NCBI RefSeq assembly: GCF_947242115.1
Contig: NC_074728.1
Location: 2,195,701-2,259,700, forward strand
Reading direction: 5' to 3'
DNA from: Biomphalaria glabrata
Lineage: Eukaryota; Mollusca; Gastropoda; Planorbidae
Length of the DNA: 64,000 bases
Shown: one piece after another, positions 1 to 21,003 of the stretch
How positions within the stretch are numbered: the first letter of the stretch is position 1
How the letters are laid out: each line of letters begins with the position of its first letter
The notes under the pieces: model-generated
What the model saw: only the letters and a program-made list of their open reading frames with translations
What the model was told of the DNA's origin: nothing
Databases searched by the model: none
Translations under genes and position numbers: made by a program

Positions 1-198
1 CAAAACAAATTGGCCACACAGTGAAAACTCTCTCTGTTTTGACCATTATGATTATTGTTTTTCAAAATATAATCGCCTTAAAATTAAATTGGGCTATTTT
101 AAACACATTTTCAGCGGGTATTCCTGCACTTGACTTAAATGAATAAATATACGTACATGTACATTTTCCGCACCATCTTGTGTAGAAATTAAACAAAA

Positions 199-440
199 AG
201 TTCCCTTTTCAGACCATGTGGTCTATAGGGCAGATGATGTAAAGGTCATCTGTTTCGTGGCCTACGGTTAACGAAGGTGTCATGTGGCCAACCCAACGAC
301 CAGCCGCCTCTACTTTCTCCAACTAATGCCAGGTACTTATGAGAACTGCGGGAACTCAGAGGCGCCCTAAAGATTCCGAAATTAATAATTCAAGTCTTCA
401 TCAGGATTCGAACCAGAGAGCCTCCGTATCAGAATTTAAC
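199..440 (-). repeat. SINE-A copy
   Basis: Reads on the - strand from a tRNA-like head near 440 (B-box-like 'ggattcgaacc' seen on the + strand) to the body end 'ttcccttttcagacc' at about 200. The same body occurs at 7620, 9585, 15167, 15482, 30677 and 39352. Probably a tRNA-derived SINE transcribed by RNA polymerase III; no coding capacity. Confidence 0.7.
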
Positions 441-494
441 TGGATTGTAAAGAAGAAATTAACAGTGCTGGCTCCCTGGAAATACTTCTTCTAA

Positions 495-595
495 GTATCT
501 TATCTTATTTTATCTTATATAATACAGACGTTACTTCAAAAGAGAAGATGATTACGTCCTACACGTCATGCCTTTAGTCATGCATAAGTAATAAG
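495..595 (-). mobile_element. LINE-N 3' tail fragment
   Basis: Contains the shared LINE-N end in reverse orientation: TTATC repeats, then 'acagacgttacttcaaa' and 'gatgattacgtcctac'. Only about 100 bp of the 3' end is present, as expected from 5' truncation during target-primed insertion. Confidence 0.65.
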
Positions 596-904
596 TGGAA
601 TGTGATATCATAAACCAACACCAGCTTTATACATTTGTATTCATACCTTTTAGCTGCCTAATGCAGCGAATGAACATTTTTATCAGTCCTGTCGTTAAGC
701 TGGTTTAATCAATAGCTGAAAAAGGCTTAAGATATCAACTTTTTCTACACTACAATTTTCGTGTGTGTATAATGTAAACATGTTCTTACAGTCTTCTGTG
801 TCTTTTTGTATTTATTATAAGGTTATTAGTGAAAACAATATATAGGTCACTGCAGGGTTTTTAAAACCACATTATAAGTGCATGCTTCCTTCAGACAGAA
901 AGAA

Positions 905-1362
905 AACACTCCTGTTTATTATGTTTATTATGTTTATTATGTTTATGATGTTTATTATGTTTATTATGTTTATTAAGTTTATTATGTTTATGATGTTTAT
1001 TAAGTTTATTATGTTTATGATGTTTATTATGTTTATTATGTGAATGATGTTTATTATGTTTATTATGTTTGTGATGTTTATTAAGTTTATGATGTTTATG
1101 ATGTTTATTAAGTTTATTATGTTTATGATGTTTATATGTGAATGATGTTTATTATGTTTGTGATGTTTATGATGTTTATTAAGTTTATGATGTTTATGAT
1201 GTTTATTATGTTTATGATGTTTATTAAGTTTATTATGTTTAAGATGTTTATTATGTTTATTATGTGAATGATGTTTATTATGTTTGTGATGTTTATGATG
1301 TTTATTAAGTTTATTATGTTTGTGATGTTTATTATGTTTATTATGTTTATGATGTTTATTGT
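905..1362. repeat. Minisatellite, ~9-bp unit
   Basis: About 50 copies of a 9-bp unit of the type tttattatg with variants tttatgatg, tttattaag and tttgtgatg arranged in mixed order. AT-rich, no reading frame of interest. Confidence 0.9.
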
Positions 1363-1431
1363 AGTTCTTTTGTTGTTATTGTTATTAAATTGTTTCTATT
1401 TTAAAAAATAGCTTTGATATATTAGCTCAAC

Positions 1432-1650
1432 TTTCATGCTTATGGCATGATCAGAGCGCTCTGGTCCAATCTAATTTCTTAGACCAGTAGGGGACGGAAG
1501 GGGTATAGGGGCCAGGATTTTCAGTGCTGCCTTTAGGCGCTGAGTAGACACAACTTTTCTCGAGTCGGGTCTCGAGCCTCGAGCCCCCTTGAAAGGCAGT
1601 CATGCCTAGTTCAAGCGTTCTTGGCCCCTCGGCCACACATGCTTCTATTG
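1432..1650 (-). repeat. SINE-B copy
   Basis: Reverse copy of the second tRNA-like SINE: 'atcagagcgctctggtcc' (3' half), 'cctttaggcgctgagtaga' and 'ctcgagcccccttg', ending in a degenerate box near 1640. Homologous to copies at 24117, 30107, 46600, 53428 and 58905. Confidence 0.7.
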
Positions 1651-1699
1651 CAATACATCTTTCTTTTTGTGTTTCGATGTTTATGTTGATACCTAGTTG

Positions 1700-2350
1700 A
1701 TCTATCAACTATAGAAGAAACACACAAACTTGATGTTTATGAAGAGCATGGAAACTATGGTACATGCGTTCAATTTCAATGAACTTACGGCATTCTAAAG
1801 TTGCCCCTTTGAGGGTATACTTAAGAAGTCTTTTTCAGTTCGTTTTAAATTTTACTCATTTTAGGTCATTCTAGATTTACCCCCCTTTTAGGGCTTCCTA
1901 AGGTTACCTGTTTAATAAGGCCGTTCTAAAGTAGCGTCTTTAATAAGGTTATTATATTAGGCTGCCACTTTTAACAACAAAGTTCCTCCCTTCAGGGCCT
2001 TCAAATGTTGAACTCTAGGGCATTCTAAATGTTTGTCTTTCGAATTAGAATAATTCGTGCCGTGTAAAGCTGCTCTTTAGTTACACTCACACAAAAGAGT
2101 TTCGTCATCAGTATTTGCGCTCATTTAATATCTTTTGTTATTTGTGTATATTTGATAAGAATGAGCTGGCAGATTTTTTGTTTCTTATTACTAATTTAAA
2201 TAATACATTTTTGACAAATATTTTTCGAGTTATATTTTAATTATTTTGGTTCTTCTAATCGAATGCCATACTTACTACTACTACCACTAGGGCGTTGTAG
2301 AGCCAGTACGAAGACTGGGTGGGAAACTTATTTTTTTATTAAGTTGAGCC
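1700..2350. other. Intergenic, no gene seen
   Basis: AT-rich sequence with several loosely similar 'gggcattctaaa' words (about 1790-2040) that may be a decayed tandem repeat. No supported exon on either strand. Confidence 0.4.
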
Positions 2351-2354
2351 ACAC

Positions 2355-2655
2355 TGACTGGGGAATGTTTATTTAGTCACACAGGCTGGGGAATGTTTGT
2401 TTAGTCACACAGGCTGGGGAATGTTTGTTTTTGTCACACTGGCTGGGGAATGTTTGTTTAGTCACACAGGCTGGGGAATGCTTGTTTAGTCACACAAACT
2501 GGGGAATAATTGTTTAGTCACACAAACTGGGAAATGATTGTTTTATCACACAGACTGTGGAATGCTTGTTTAGTCACACAAACTGGGGAATGATTGTTTA
2601 GTTACAAAGACTGTGGAATGCTTGTTTAGTCACACAGGCTGGGGAATGATTGTTT
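2355..2655. repeat. Minisatellite, ~28-bp unit
   Basis: About 10 copies of a unit containing 'agtcacacaggctggggaat' followed by gtttgttt. Units diverge progressively to the right (caaactggggaataattg, cagactgtggaatgcttg). The short + strand open frame over its end is a by-product of the repeat. Confidence 0.9.
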
Positions 2656-3092
2656 ACTGTAGGGGAAAATATTTTCATTTGCAGTTAAATATTAAAATCT
2701 TAGACTCTTATTTAAATTTCCAAAAGTTTATTTTTAAATGTATGCACTTTTCACCTCAGACATCGATGTCGTGTGTTGCTTTCAAATCAGACTAGGCAAT
2801 GGTCTATTTTAGCCTACGTCTAAGTCCTATAAATCGAAATTTCGTGTTGAGAAAAGAGTAAAGATAACAATGTTTCTTGAAATTGTACAGCCTCCTTTGA
2901 GCTGACACCCCTTCGGTCCGCGCTGCTAAACATGCATAGGTTATAATAGGTACACTTCCATTTATTACACTTCATTGGAACTAAAAGCTATTACTTTAAC
3001 TGCCAAGCAGCTCACTTTAACAACCACCTCACGAAAAAAACAAAAAACACGCACACACAAAACTCCTGCTAACCTATTTATCTAATTTTCTT

Positions 3093-3250
3093 ATCTTATA
3101 GATTACTGACGTTATTTCAAAAGAGAAGATTATTACACCCAACGCATTTCACGTTTCATCTAGTAGCCATGCATGCTAATCAGTGACTTAAGCTCTGCTA
3201 AGTCGTAGGTCTTCCTGGATGACTCATCCCATTCTCTAATGGCACTGGGT
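3093..3250 (-). mobile_element. LINE-N 3' tail fragment
   Basis: Reverse LINE-N end: 'cttatcttatagattactg', then 'acgttatttcaaaagagaag', then the region that encodes the WNGLP-type C-terminus in longer copies ('cccattctctaatggcac'). Truncated at its 5' side. Confidence 0.65.
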
Positions 3251-3356
3251 CTTGAATGATGCATCCATTTCGTATTTTGATTGGGGGAAAGGAAGGATAT
3301 CACATTATTTTTAGTGTCTTAAATATTGATTTTCACACTAGTGCTTTAAGAATACA

Positions 3357-3393
3357 GAATATATATATATATATTTATATATATATATATAAA
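3357..3393. repeat. AT microsatellite
   Basis: Uninterrupted AT/TA dinucleotide tract of about 35 bp. Confidence 0.9.
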
Positions 3394-3540
3394 TGATAAT
3401 ATTAGGTTCAGGAAATGTACCCCTCGTATAGGTCCAAATAAAGCGACTCATAATGATTCAATATTTAAATATTTTGAACTAGTGTTGGTGTAAGATGAAG
3501 ATGCAGTAGACTTTTAATATATTTCTTTTTCATGTTCATT

Positions 3541-3546
3541 GTTTAT
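3541..3546 (-). promoter_or_regulatory. Candidate poly(A) signal, minus strand
   Basis: TTTATT on the + strand reads AATAAA on the - strand, about 1 kb downstream of the reading frame at 4605-5170. It could mark the 3' end of that transcript; in AT-rich DNA this hexamer also occurs by chance. Confidence 0.2.
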
Positions 3547-4271
3547 TGACAAGTTGGAAACAAAATAAAACAAAACAACAGTGACCAGATATGAGATATA
3601 CATTTTGTCAGTATAACTTGAGAAAACACTGAAATGGAACAGCCGCTAGACCGTCAATACAGCTTCAACTGAGATGTTTTAAAATACATACAATATAACA
3701 AAATACACATATGTGTTAAGTACTGATAATAATATTAACTACATAATTTACTGGCTTTTTAAAATATTTTTTGATAGACCTCGATTATATGTTACTAAAC
3801 TTTAAAAAATAAGTTAGTCCAACAAATCTTTAGTGGAGGCTATGTGCTTTATTCAAATGATCAATTAACACATCTAAAACTGAATACCAGTGCATATGAC
3901 TTTTAAAAATTATATAATAAAGCATCATCCACTAGTAAGTTGTATAACAAAAAATTGAAACACAGGTAACCTTAAAATGTGTAAATTAATGCAAAAATGT
4001 AATACATTTTAAAATTGTAAAAAAAAGATATTAAAATGACATGGCTGAGATTTCATACACATTTTAATAATCAATTAAGCAGTTACTGTATTATGTCCAT
4101 TTCAACAAAAAAGTTTATATGTACACACAATACTTGAGGCTTAGGGTCAAAATAAACAGTATATACACATAAATACAGTTGTGGTCTGAGATGTCAGGTA
4201 AAACCTTTTCTGTCTTGTCAATTTCCTATCCTAAGTCTTTAAAGCTAAAACCTAAATCCTCATGATTTTCA

Positions 4272-4640
4272 TTTATTTAATAATAATAATAATAATCTTT
4301 ATTGTCCGCATGGAAATTTGTCTTACAATTTGTGCATTACATCAAACAAAAAACATTATAACTATAAGAAACCAAAGTGTACATTCACACCATACTCACT
4401 CATAATTTACATAAGACAAAGTTTATACCAGATTGTTCTTATTTAATGATTTGATTGCCAGGGGAACAAAAGAGTGTTTGTGTCTGTTTGTCTTTGCTAT
4501 CGGTGTCTTGTATCTCTTTTGTGATGGTAAAATCACAAAATATTAACACAAAGGGTGATTCTTTATTTCGAGGATCTTGTTAGCTTTTTTTATAGATGTT
4601 TGTCTCAAACAACTGCCCAATTTAAAATCATAAATGTTTG
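4272..4640 (-). mobile_element. LINE 3' end fragment (non-LINE-N family)
   Basis: On the - strand short pieces resemble the extreme C-terminus of a LINE reverse transcriptase (a 'KKANKILEIKNHPL' stretch near 4615-4560, then an 'RQTDTN...' stretch near 4490), followed by a 3'UTR and an (ATT)n tail at 4282-4297. The frame is broken several times. It lies next to, and may sit in the 3'UTR of, the unrecognised frame at 4605-5170. Confidence 0.5.
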
Positions 4641-5170
4641 TAGTAATTGCACATTAAAAAAAAAAGAAACATTTAATCCAGTTCTGATCAACACTTGTCC
4701 ACATACTGTAAATAGTCTTGACCTGCTTTGAGCAACATAGAACTGCTTAACAGACTGAATGCTACTCTCAATGTTGTTGAACGAGGAAGTAGAGCTTGAC
4801 CAAGTCCCCAAGACCATGCAAGAACCTAAATGGAACACTACTGTGCCAAAAATACTGTAGAAAAAGGCTCTGCTTGCTAGCAGCTTTCTAATATGTCGTC
4901 GAGAGTAAATGTACAAGCCAATGCCACAGTGAGCTTGGAACCAGAATACGTTGTTGACTAATTTATGGACATCTCCAAAAGCTCTGTTGAATTGTTGCTC
5001 CATGCAAGCAAGAGAGAATAACCATAGCAAACAGATCCAACTCCAGGTGCAATTTTGTATAATACATCACTCGGCGTTATCAAAAACTCTGGGAAAAAAC
5101 TGCTTAAACCCTTCTTCGATGATGTCGTCCATTTTGTATCCATGCATCTCTAACTCGTCAATCTCCTCTT
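4605..5170 (-). pseudogene. Unrecognised membrane-protein-like frame
   Basis: I do not recognise the family. One - strand frame runs from about 5170 to the stop at 4605 with a single in-frame TGA near 5070. The part before the TGA is acidic (EEIDELEMHGYK). The part after has a hydrophobic run (LLWLFSLACM), an amphipathic stretch (QQFNRAFGDVHKLVNNVFW), a basic loop (YSRRHIRKL) and further hydrophobic runs (AFFYSIFGTVVFHLG; GLNVSFFF), which looks like a small multi-pass protein. Two readings are possible: a decayed gene copy, or the last exon(s) of a real gene with an intron boundary near the TGA. An AATAAA at 3546-3541 is compatible with the second. It is not the usual shadow of a repeat. Confidence 0.3.
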
Positions 5171-5229
5171 TTTTTTTTATTTTGTTTAGAGAACAACTAT
5201 ACCTATCTCAGAATGAAACTAATTTTTAA

Positions 5230-6140
5230 AATTACCAAGTTATATTATAAATTCATGAATCTTAACAGGTAAATATAATCCCAAATCTGGAATTTGTAAT
5301 TAATAATTAAACAGAAAATACATACTATCATTTAGAGTACCTTTTACATTGTTTTATTTATTTATTTATTAGTATTTAAAAACCTGGCTCGCCAGTGTTA
5401 AATGCAACGTATCAGTGACAATTTCAGAGCCACCGACTTTTACAAGATTTTATACACGGCATATCTCGATTCATTTCCATTCATTGTTACGTTTATAACA
5501 TAGGTATTATTTAAGAACAACACATATAATATGTATTTTTTTTTTAATTCGTACAGGAGCCTGTTTTAATCGATGGCCCTGGCGTAATGAGCTCCTACAC
5601 TGTCAAGATGGGTTTTACGGATTTAGCTAGGAGATGAAATTAATCGGGTTCCCCACTTCGTCAGGCTAATGTATTCATTAAAAAAAACAGCAGCAAACCA
5701 AGTTGCATAATAACCGAACTGTAAAAAAAACTGTTCAACGATCGTTGAATAATAGCAATATTTAATACTAAATACAAATACTTAATATTCAGAATATGTA
5801 CAAATAATGTGATAATAAGTTAATGAATTATTAATTGTACTAATGAACACACTTCACGCACACGCACTCAGTTCCGGCCATACGGCCCGGTGTCTCCAAA
5901 TACCACAGCACGAAAATGCAAGGCTCAAACTAATCAAGTGGTCAGTCACGGCTCCAAGGGCGAACTCAAAACCACACACTCCTTCGTAGCCCCGAGCCTA
6001 ACACCCTGAAAAAAAAAAAAGAAAGAATAACTTAGATCTAGCGATGTCGCTAAATCACAAAACTTTCAGTAACGACAGCCGTACTGAAATATCAACCTAA
6101 TTAATACATTTATGTCTTTACCTACTACGTAATTTATGCC
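5230..6140. other. Intergenic, no gene seen
   Basis: AT-rich with homopolymer runs. A GC-richer island at about 5870-6010 ('ttccggccatacggcccgg') resembles interspersed-repeat sequence but I cannot assign it. Confidence 0.35.
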
Positions 6141-6144
6141 CTTA

Positions 6145-6300
6145 CGCATGTAATGGGTTGCCTGAGCCAGCAAGGAAATCCAATGCCTAGGCAGAATTTA
6201 AATCATTGGTTAACATGTATGACTAGATGCATAACGCGTAGGGCGTAATCATCTTCTTTTTTTGAAGTAACGTCTGTATTTTTAAGGATAAGATAAAAAA
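6145..6300 (+). mobile_element. LINE-N 3' tail fragment
   Basis: Forward LINE-N end: 'taatgggttgcctgagccag', 'catgtatgactagatgcata', 'gaagtaacgtctgtatt', then 'ggataagataa'. The final tail repeats are short. Confidence 0.7.
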
Positions 6301-7057
6301 AAGATACTGTTAAAACGAGAAAACAAGTGAAAAGTGTATCGGAGAAGGAGCCTACAGCCAGGACGCCCCCCTCTCCGCTAAAAGAACAATACGGGAAACT
6401 AAGCTTGACGTAAATGACACACACACACACTATTCTTGACAACAAAACACGCTCGATGCTAACTAATGCGTACACCTAAAAAATACGACTATTAGACAAA
6501 TATGAAAACTTCAATCGTGCGACATTCACACCATGGTTTTAACAATCGTTGTCTCTGGAAGCCTCATCATCTGACACTTGACCTTCGTCGTAGATCTGCT
6601 GTGACAGTTCCAGTAACTGTATGTCATCGCTTTTCCCGGCCAGCTGCTGTTCTTAGCAGGATATCTAGAGAGTAGCCGGTCCAGTATTTTACGTGGTCCA
6701 GAAGTAAGACGTAGATCTCTGTCTGAGATCAGGACCTTCATCAAAAAACAAATAGAGAGGGGAAGTGTCCACTATCATAGCCTTAAACGAAATGCTTGTT
6801 GAAAAGGCAGTGGGGTTATTTTCCAAGACCCCAATACACACACAGGGGATATCGCTAGAAAGTGGAGATTTGTAGTCAGACTTTTATCTTCTTCTAGATG
6901 GGTTGCCTTATTAAAGATGGTGTGCCCCAATCATCACGAAGCTAAACTGATTTTGAGGCTATAGGACTAGAAAATCTTTAGCTTGCACAGATTACGTCTT
7001 CGGATATTTCCGCATGTAGATCTTACTAATTAAAGAGTTCCATTCATTGATGTCAAG

Positions 7058-7554
7058 CAGGGGCGGACTGGCAATATGGGCATTCGGGCAAATGCCCGGT
7101 GGGCCGGTACCCAAATGGGCCGGTAGGACGTCTGTATTTTATAAGATAAGGGCCGCATGGATCTCACTATGGCACGTGTTAAATTGTTAAAAGGTTTTAT
7201 AGTATTCTCTTACAATAGAGGCCCTCTGAGTGACGTAGTTAAAAAGGGCCGACTAATGTAATCTAACACATTTTTCAAAATAATGTAATAGCCTACATCC
7301 GTAGACAGTGTTACTAGTAGGCTTCATCCTTTTAGGGCCCGCACACTTTGCGATTAAAAAGCAACATAAGGCCTTTATATTCCTTTAAGGGAATAGTGTT
7401 CACTTTATGCACGTTTACAGCTATCGATACATTATCAAACTTAACCATGATTTTTGGATTCTTACACCTAGAATTGGAGGTCCAGCACATATACAATGTA
7501 TGGCCGGATGGTATAGAAATGCCCTGGCCGATTTTGACACCCAGTCCGCCTCTA
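7058..7554. mobile_element. hAT-like MITE, 'aggggcggactggc' family (tentative)
   Basis: Left end 'caggggcggactggca' and right end 'cccagtccgcctct' are imperfect inverted repeats about 500 bp apart. The left end matches a terminal type widespread in animal hAT MITEs. I could not find a matching 8-bp target duplication, so the right end may be truncated or rearranged. Confidence 0.45.
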
Positions 7555-7619
7555 AATATAGGGTATGCAAATAAAAAAAAGTCCGCCAAGTAATTCAAAG
7601 GCTTGTGTTTCGTCTGAAG

Positions 7620-7828
7620 ATGAAGAAGGAGTGACAATTTTCAGGATTTTTAGGACGCCCCTGAGTCTAGCCAACTCAAATGGGTACATGACATTGTTTG
7701 GGGAAAGTAAAGGCGGTTGGTCGTTGCACTGGCCATACGCCATGCTCGGTAACCGTCGCCCATAGAAACAGACGACTCTTACATCACCTGCCCAATAGAT
7801 CACGTGGTCTGAAAGGGGTTCTTTACTT
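7620..7828 (+). repeat. SINE-A body, head missing
   Basis: Starts inside the body at 'tttttaggacgcccctgag', continues through 'ggtcgttgcactggcca' and ends at 'ggtctgaaagggg'. Lies just upstream of the cathepsin L promoter region. Confidence 0.7.
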
Positions 7829-7995
7829 ACTTTTTCACTTGCGTCGTATGCCCATGGTATCACTGGTTTTAAAGGGTTATCTATAGTCTAATAGTTGGCT
7901 ACGACTGCCAACTGTTATCTTTTTGTGTTATCTTTGAAATGAGCTCTCATATGACATCACGAGTCTAAAGTAGGTTGATTACAAACAATGAACAT

Positions 7996-8063
7996 CTATA
8001 TAACAATACTTCGTCTATCGTTTTAACAATCACTTGTTGGATAGCATTCAAGAATCTTTAAAG
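7996..8063 (+). promoter_or_regulatory. Core promoter and 5'UTR exon of cathepsin L gene (predicted)
   Basis: A TATA-like word 'ctatataac' at 7996-8004 is followed about 30 bp later by a plausible start site. The next good splice donor is AAAG|GTAAGT at 8063/8064. The next acceptor on the + strand that gives a start codon is 'ttggctttctag|ATG' at 9238. A short untranslated first exon of about 40 nt is therefore likely. The exact start site is inference. Confidence 0.45.
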
Positions 8064-8154
8064 GTAAGTCTAACATACACTTCTTTTTGCTTTGTATTCA
8101 CTCCGTGTTATATATTACCTCATAAAATACAGAGTTTTTTCTAACAAGAAAAAA

Positions 8155-8290
8155 ATTAAATAGGTTAAAAAGACAGTTTGTGTGGAAACAAATGGGATGA
8201 GATCTAAACGGGACGGACGGACGGACGGACAGACAGGCCACAGAAAGCTTATAGCGTCTTTTCCCATTTCGGGGGTCGCTAAAAATACTT
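8155..8290 (+). repeat. rep-E copy with GGAC/CAGA tract
   Basis: 'gggacggacggacggac' then 'cttatagcgtctttt' and 'ttcgggggtcgctaaaaa'. The same ending occurs at 32500-32578 and, reversed, at 58365-58440. Function unknown; an interspersed repeat in intron 1 of the cathepsin gene. Confidence 0.65.
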
Positions 8291-8374
8291 AAAAGAAAAA
8301 AGCAAATCTTATATTAATGTGTATCAATTAGTTTGGATTAGTCATACAATAAAATTTGTAATAGATCTAGACCA

Positions 8375-9098
8375 CAATAATACATTTGTGCGATTAGAAA
8401 TATATTCAATTGTTTTTGTTTAGCGCAGTTTCATACTTTCATCTTTCTCAATACGCTAGGATTTCATCATTTGTCTGGACCAGTTGGAAATGGGTAGGGG
8501 GAGAATGATCGGGGTATCTGGGTGATCGCTTTTTAAATGTATTTAAAAAAAAAGGGAACGACCTGAATTCAAATTTGTGGGCTAAAGCCTTCTCAGGCTG
8601 ACGCGATAACCACTTTGCTAGCGAAGAGTCTATCAACATGGAAGTTATCTATTATTTCTATTTTATGTTTGTGTTCACTAAGTCTGATATAGTCTAATAT
8701 ACCACCACTTCAGTCAAGTACAAATTCTTTTCTAGTTTGAGATATCGAACAAAGTAAATTATTAACAATAGTAAATTAACTAATGGGTTACTTTTTTTTA
8801 TATTGATTCTTGTGTTGTCAGGTAAAAGATTAATTCATTATTTTGGTTGCTATTTTGAACAATGGAAATAACTCGTACTTGACAGATATGGTGGTATAAG
8901 TTGAATTAGTCCCCTTGAGGACTCTCGAGTGAACATTTTTATTTTATTCATTTAAAAAACAATCATGTAAACATTCACACCCTTCTTCCCTCCCCTTTCC
9001 CAACTGGTCCAGACAAGTGATAGGATCATAGCTCATTGAGAAAGCTAAGAGCTAAACAAAAACAAATTGGTAACAATATTTCTAATCGTATAAATTTA
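8375..9098. repeat. Large fold-back (inverted arms ~165 bp)
   Basis: The left arm, about 8375-8545 ('gcgattagaaatat', 'tgtttttgtttagc', 'ttgtctggaccagttgg'), is the imperfect reverse complement of about 8935-9098 ('ccaactggtccagacaa', 'gctaaacaaaaacaa', 'atttctaatcgt'). Inner sequences at about 8690-8720 and 8875-8905 are also inverted ('taccaccacttcagtcaag' against 'cttgacagatatggtggta'). Parts recur at 13130-13410, so it is a repeat family, possibly a fold-back DNA transposon. It sits about 140 bp upstream of the cathepsin start exon. Confidence 0.65.
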
Positions 9099-9237
9099 TT
9101 ACACATTTACACACATGTCTGATGCAAACTACTTTATCCAATTGCACTTTTACATAAGTTTTGTTCAAAATTAAAAAAAAAATCTTTTTCTTGTTTTGGT
9201 ATTCTTGTATGTATGTTTAAATTGTTTGGCTTTCTAG

Positions 9238-20386
<11,149 letters not shown>

Positions 20387-20415
20387 GAAGAGTTTTCATT
20401 ACTTAGCAAGTACAA

Positions 20416-20421
20416 AATAAA
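20416..20421 (+). promoter_or_regulatory. Poly(A) signal of cathepsin L gene
   Basis: AATAAA 30 bp after the stop codon at 20384-20386, followed by A-rich sequence. It implies a very short 3'UTR; later candidates exist. Confidence 0.5.
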
Positions 20422-20761
20422 ATAAAAAACAAACAAAAAACCCCACTACTTTGGTTTATTTTATTTTAATAAGAAATTTACATACATTTCAAATACTGTA
20501 AAAGAAAACTAATATTGCTGCTAGGGTAAGCAATTACATAGATGTAAGGATATATCGAGAGATGGGCGTGGAGAATTCTACATTTCTGCATACACATAAC
20601 ACTTGAAGATAAATACAAACTATATTTGGACTGATAAAACAAGTCCTAGAGTCATACTATTTTTCTAGAGGCTGATGATATAAATAGATTGTTTTAAAGA
20701 AAAGTGTAATCAAAGTAACCAAAATACTTGTTTTAGTGATAATGTCATGCCATTGTTATAG

Positions 20762-20920
20762 TAGGCCTCAATACTTACCTGTGACGTGGCAGCCTGTAGG
20801 CAGTGGAGACCAATGGCTGGTTGCCACATTGCATAGGACTGTGACCTGGCAACAAGTTACTGGTATCACTGCACACAGGTTGCGACGTTGCAGGTCAATA
20901 TTCAGGTCTTCTAGGACGAT
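20762..20920. mobile_element. MITE-like element, 'ggcctcaa' ends
   Basis: 'taggcctcaatactta' on the left and 'gacgttgcaggtcaatatt' on the right are imperfect inverted repeats. The same words occur in the cleaner element at 37992-38099. Between the cathepsin and dermatopontin genes. Confidence 0.4.
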
Positions 20921-21003
20921 TAGTCTCGGCCAAACTATCACATTGAAATATGAATCTATTTAAATTATCCATTATTCATCTTAAATCTGCTATTGCTAAT
21001 GAC

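Noticed and set aside
5068-5073. TGA as a selenocysteine codon in the 4605-5170 frame
   Set aside because: No known selenoprotein context and no hairpin that I could establish by eye; a stop in a decayed copy or an intron edge is simpler.
7552-7863. Overlapping frames on both strands upstream of the cathepsin gene
   Set aside because: They lie over a SINE-A body and part of a MITE; the sequence is explained by the repeats.
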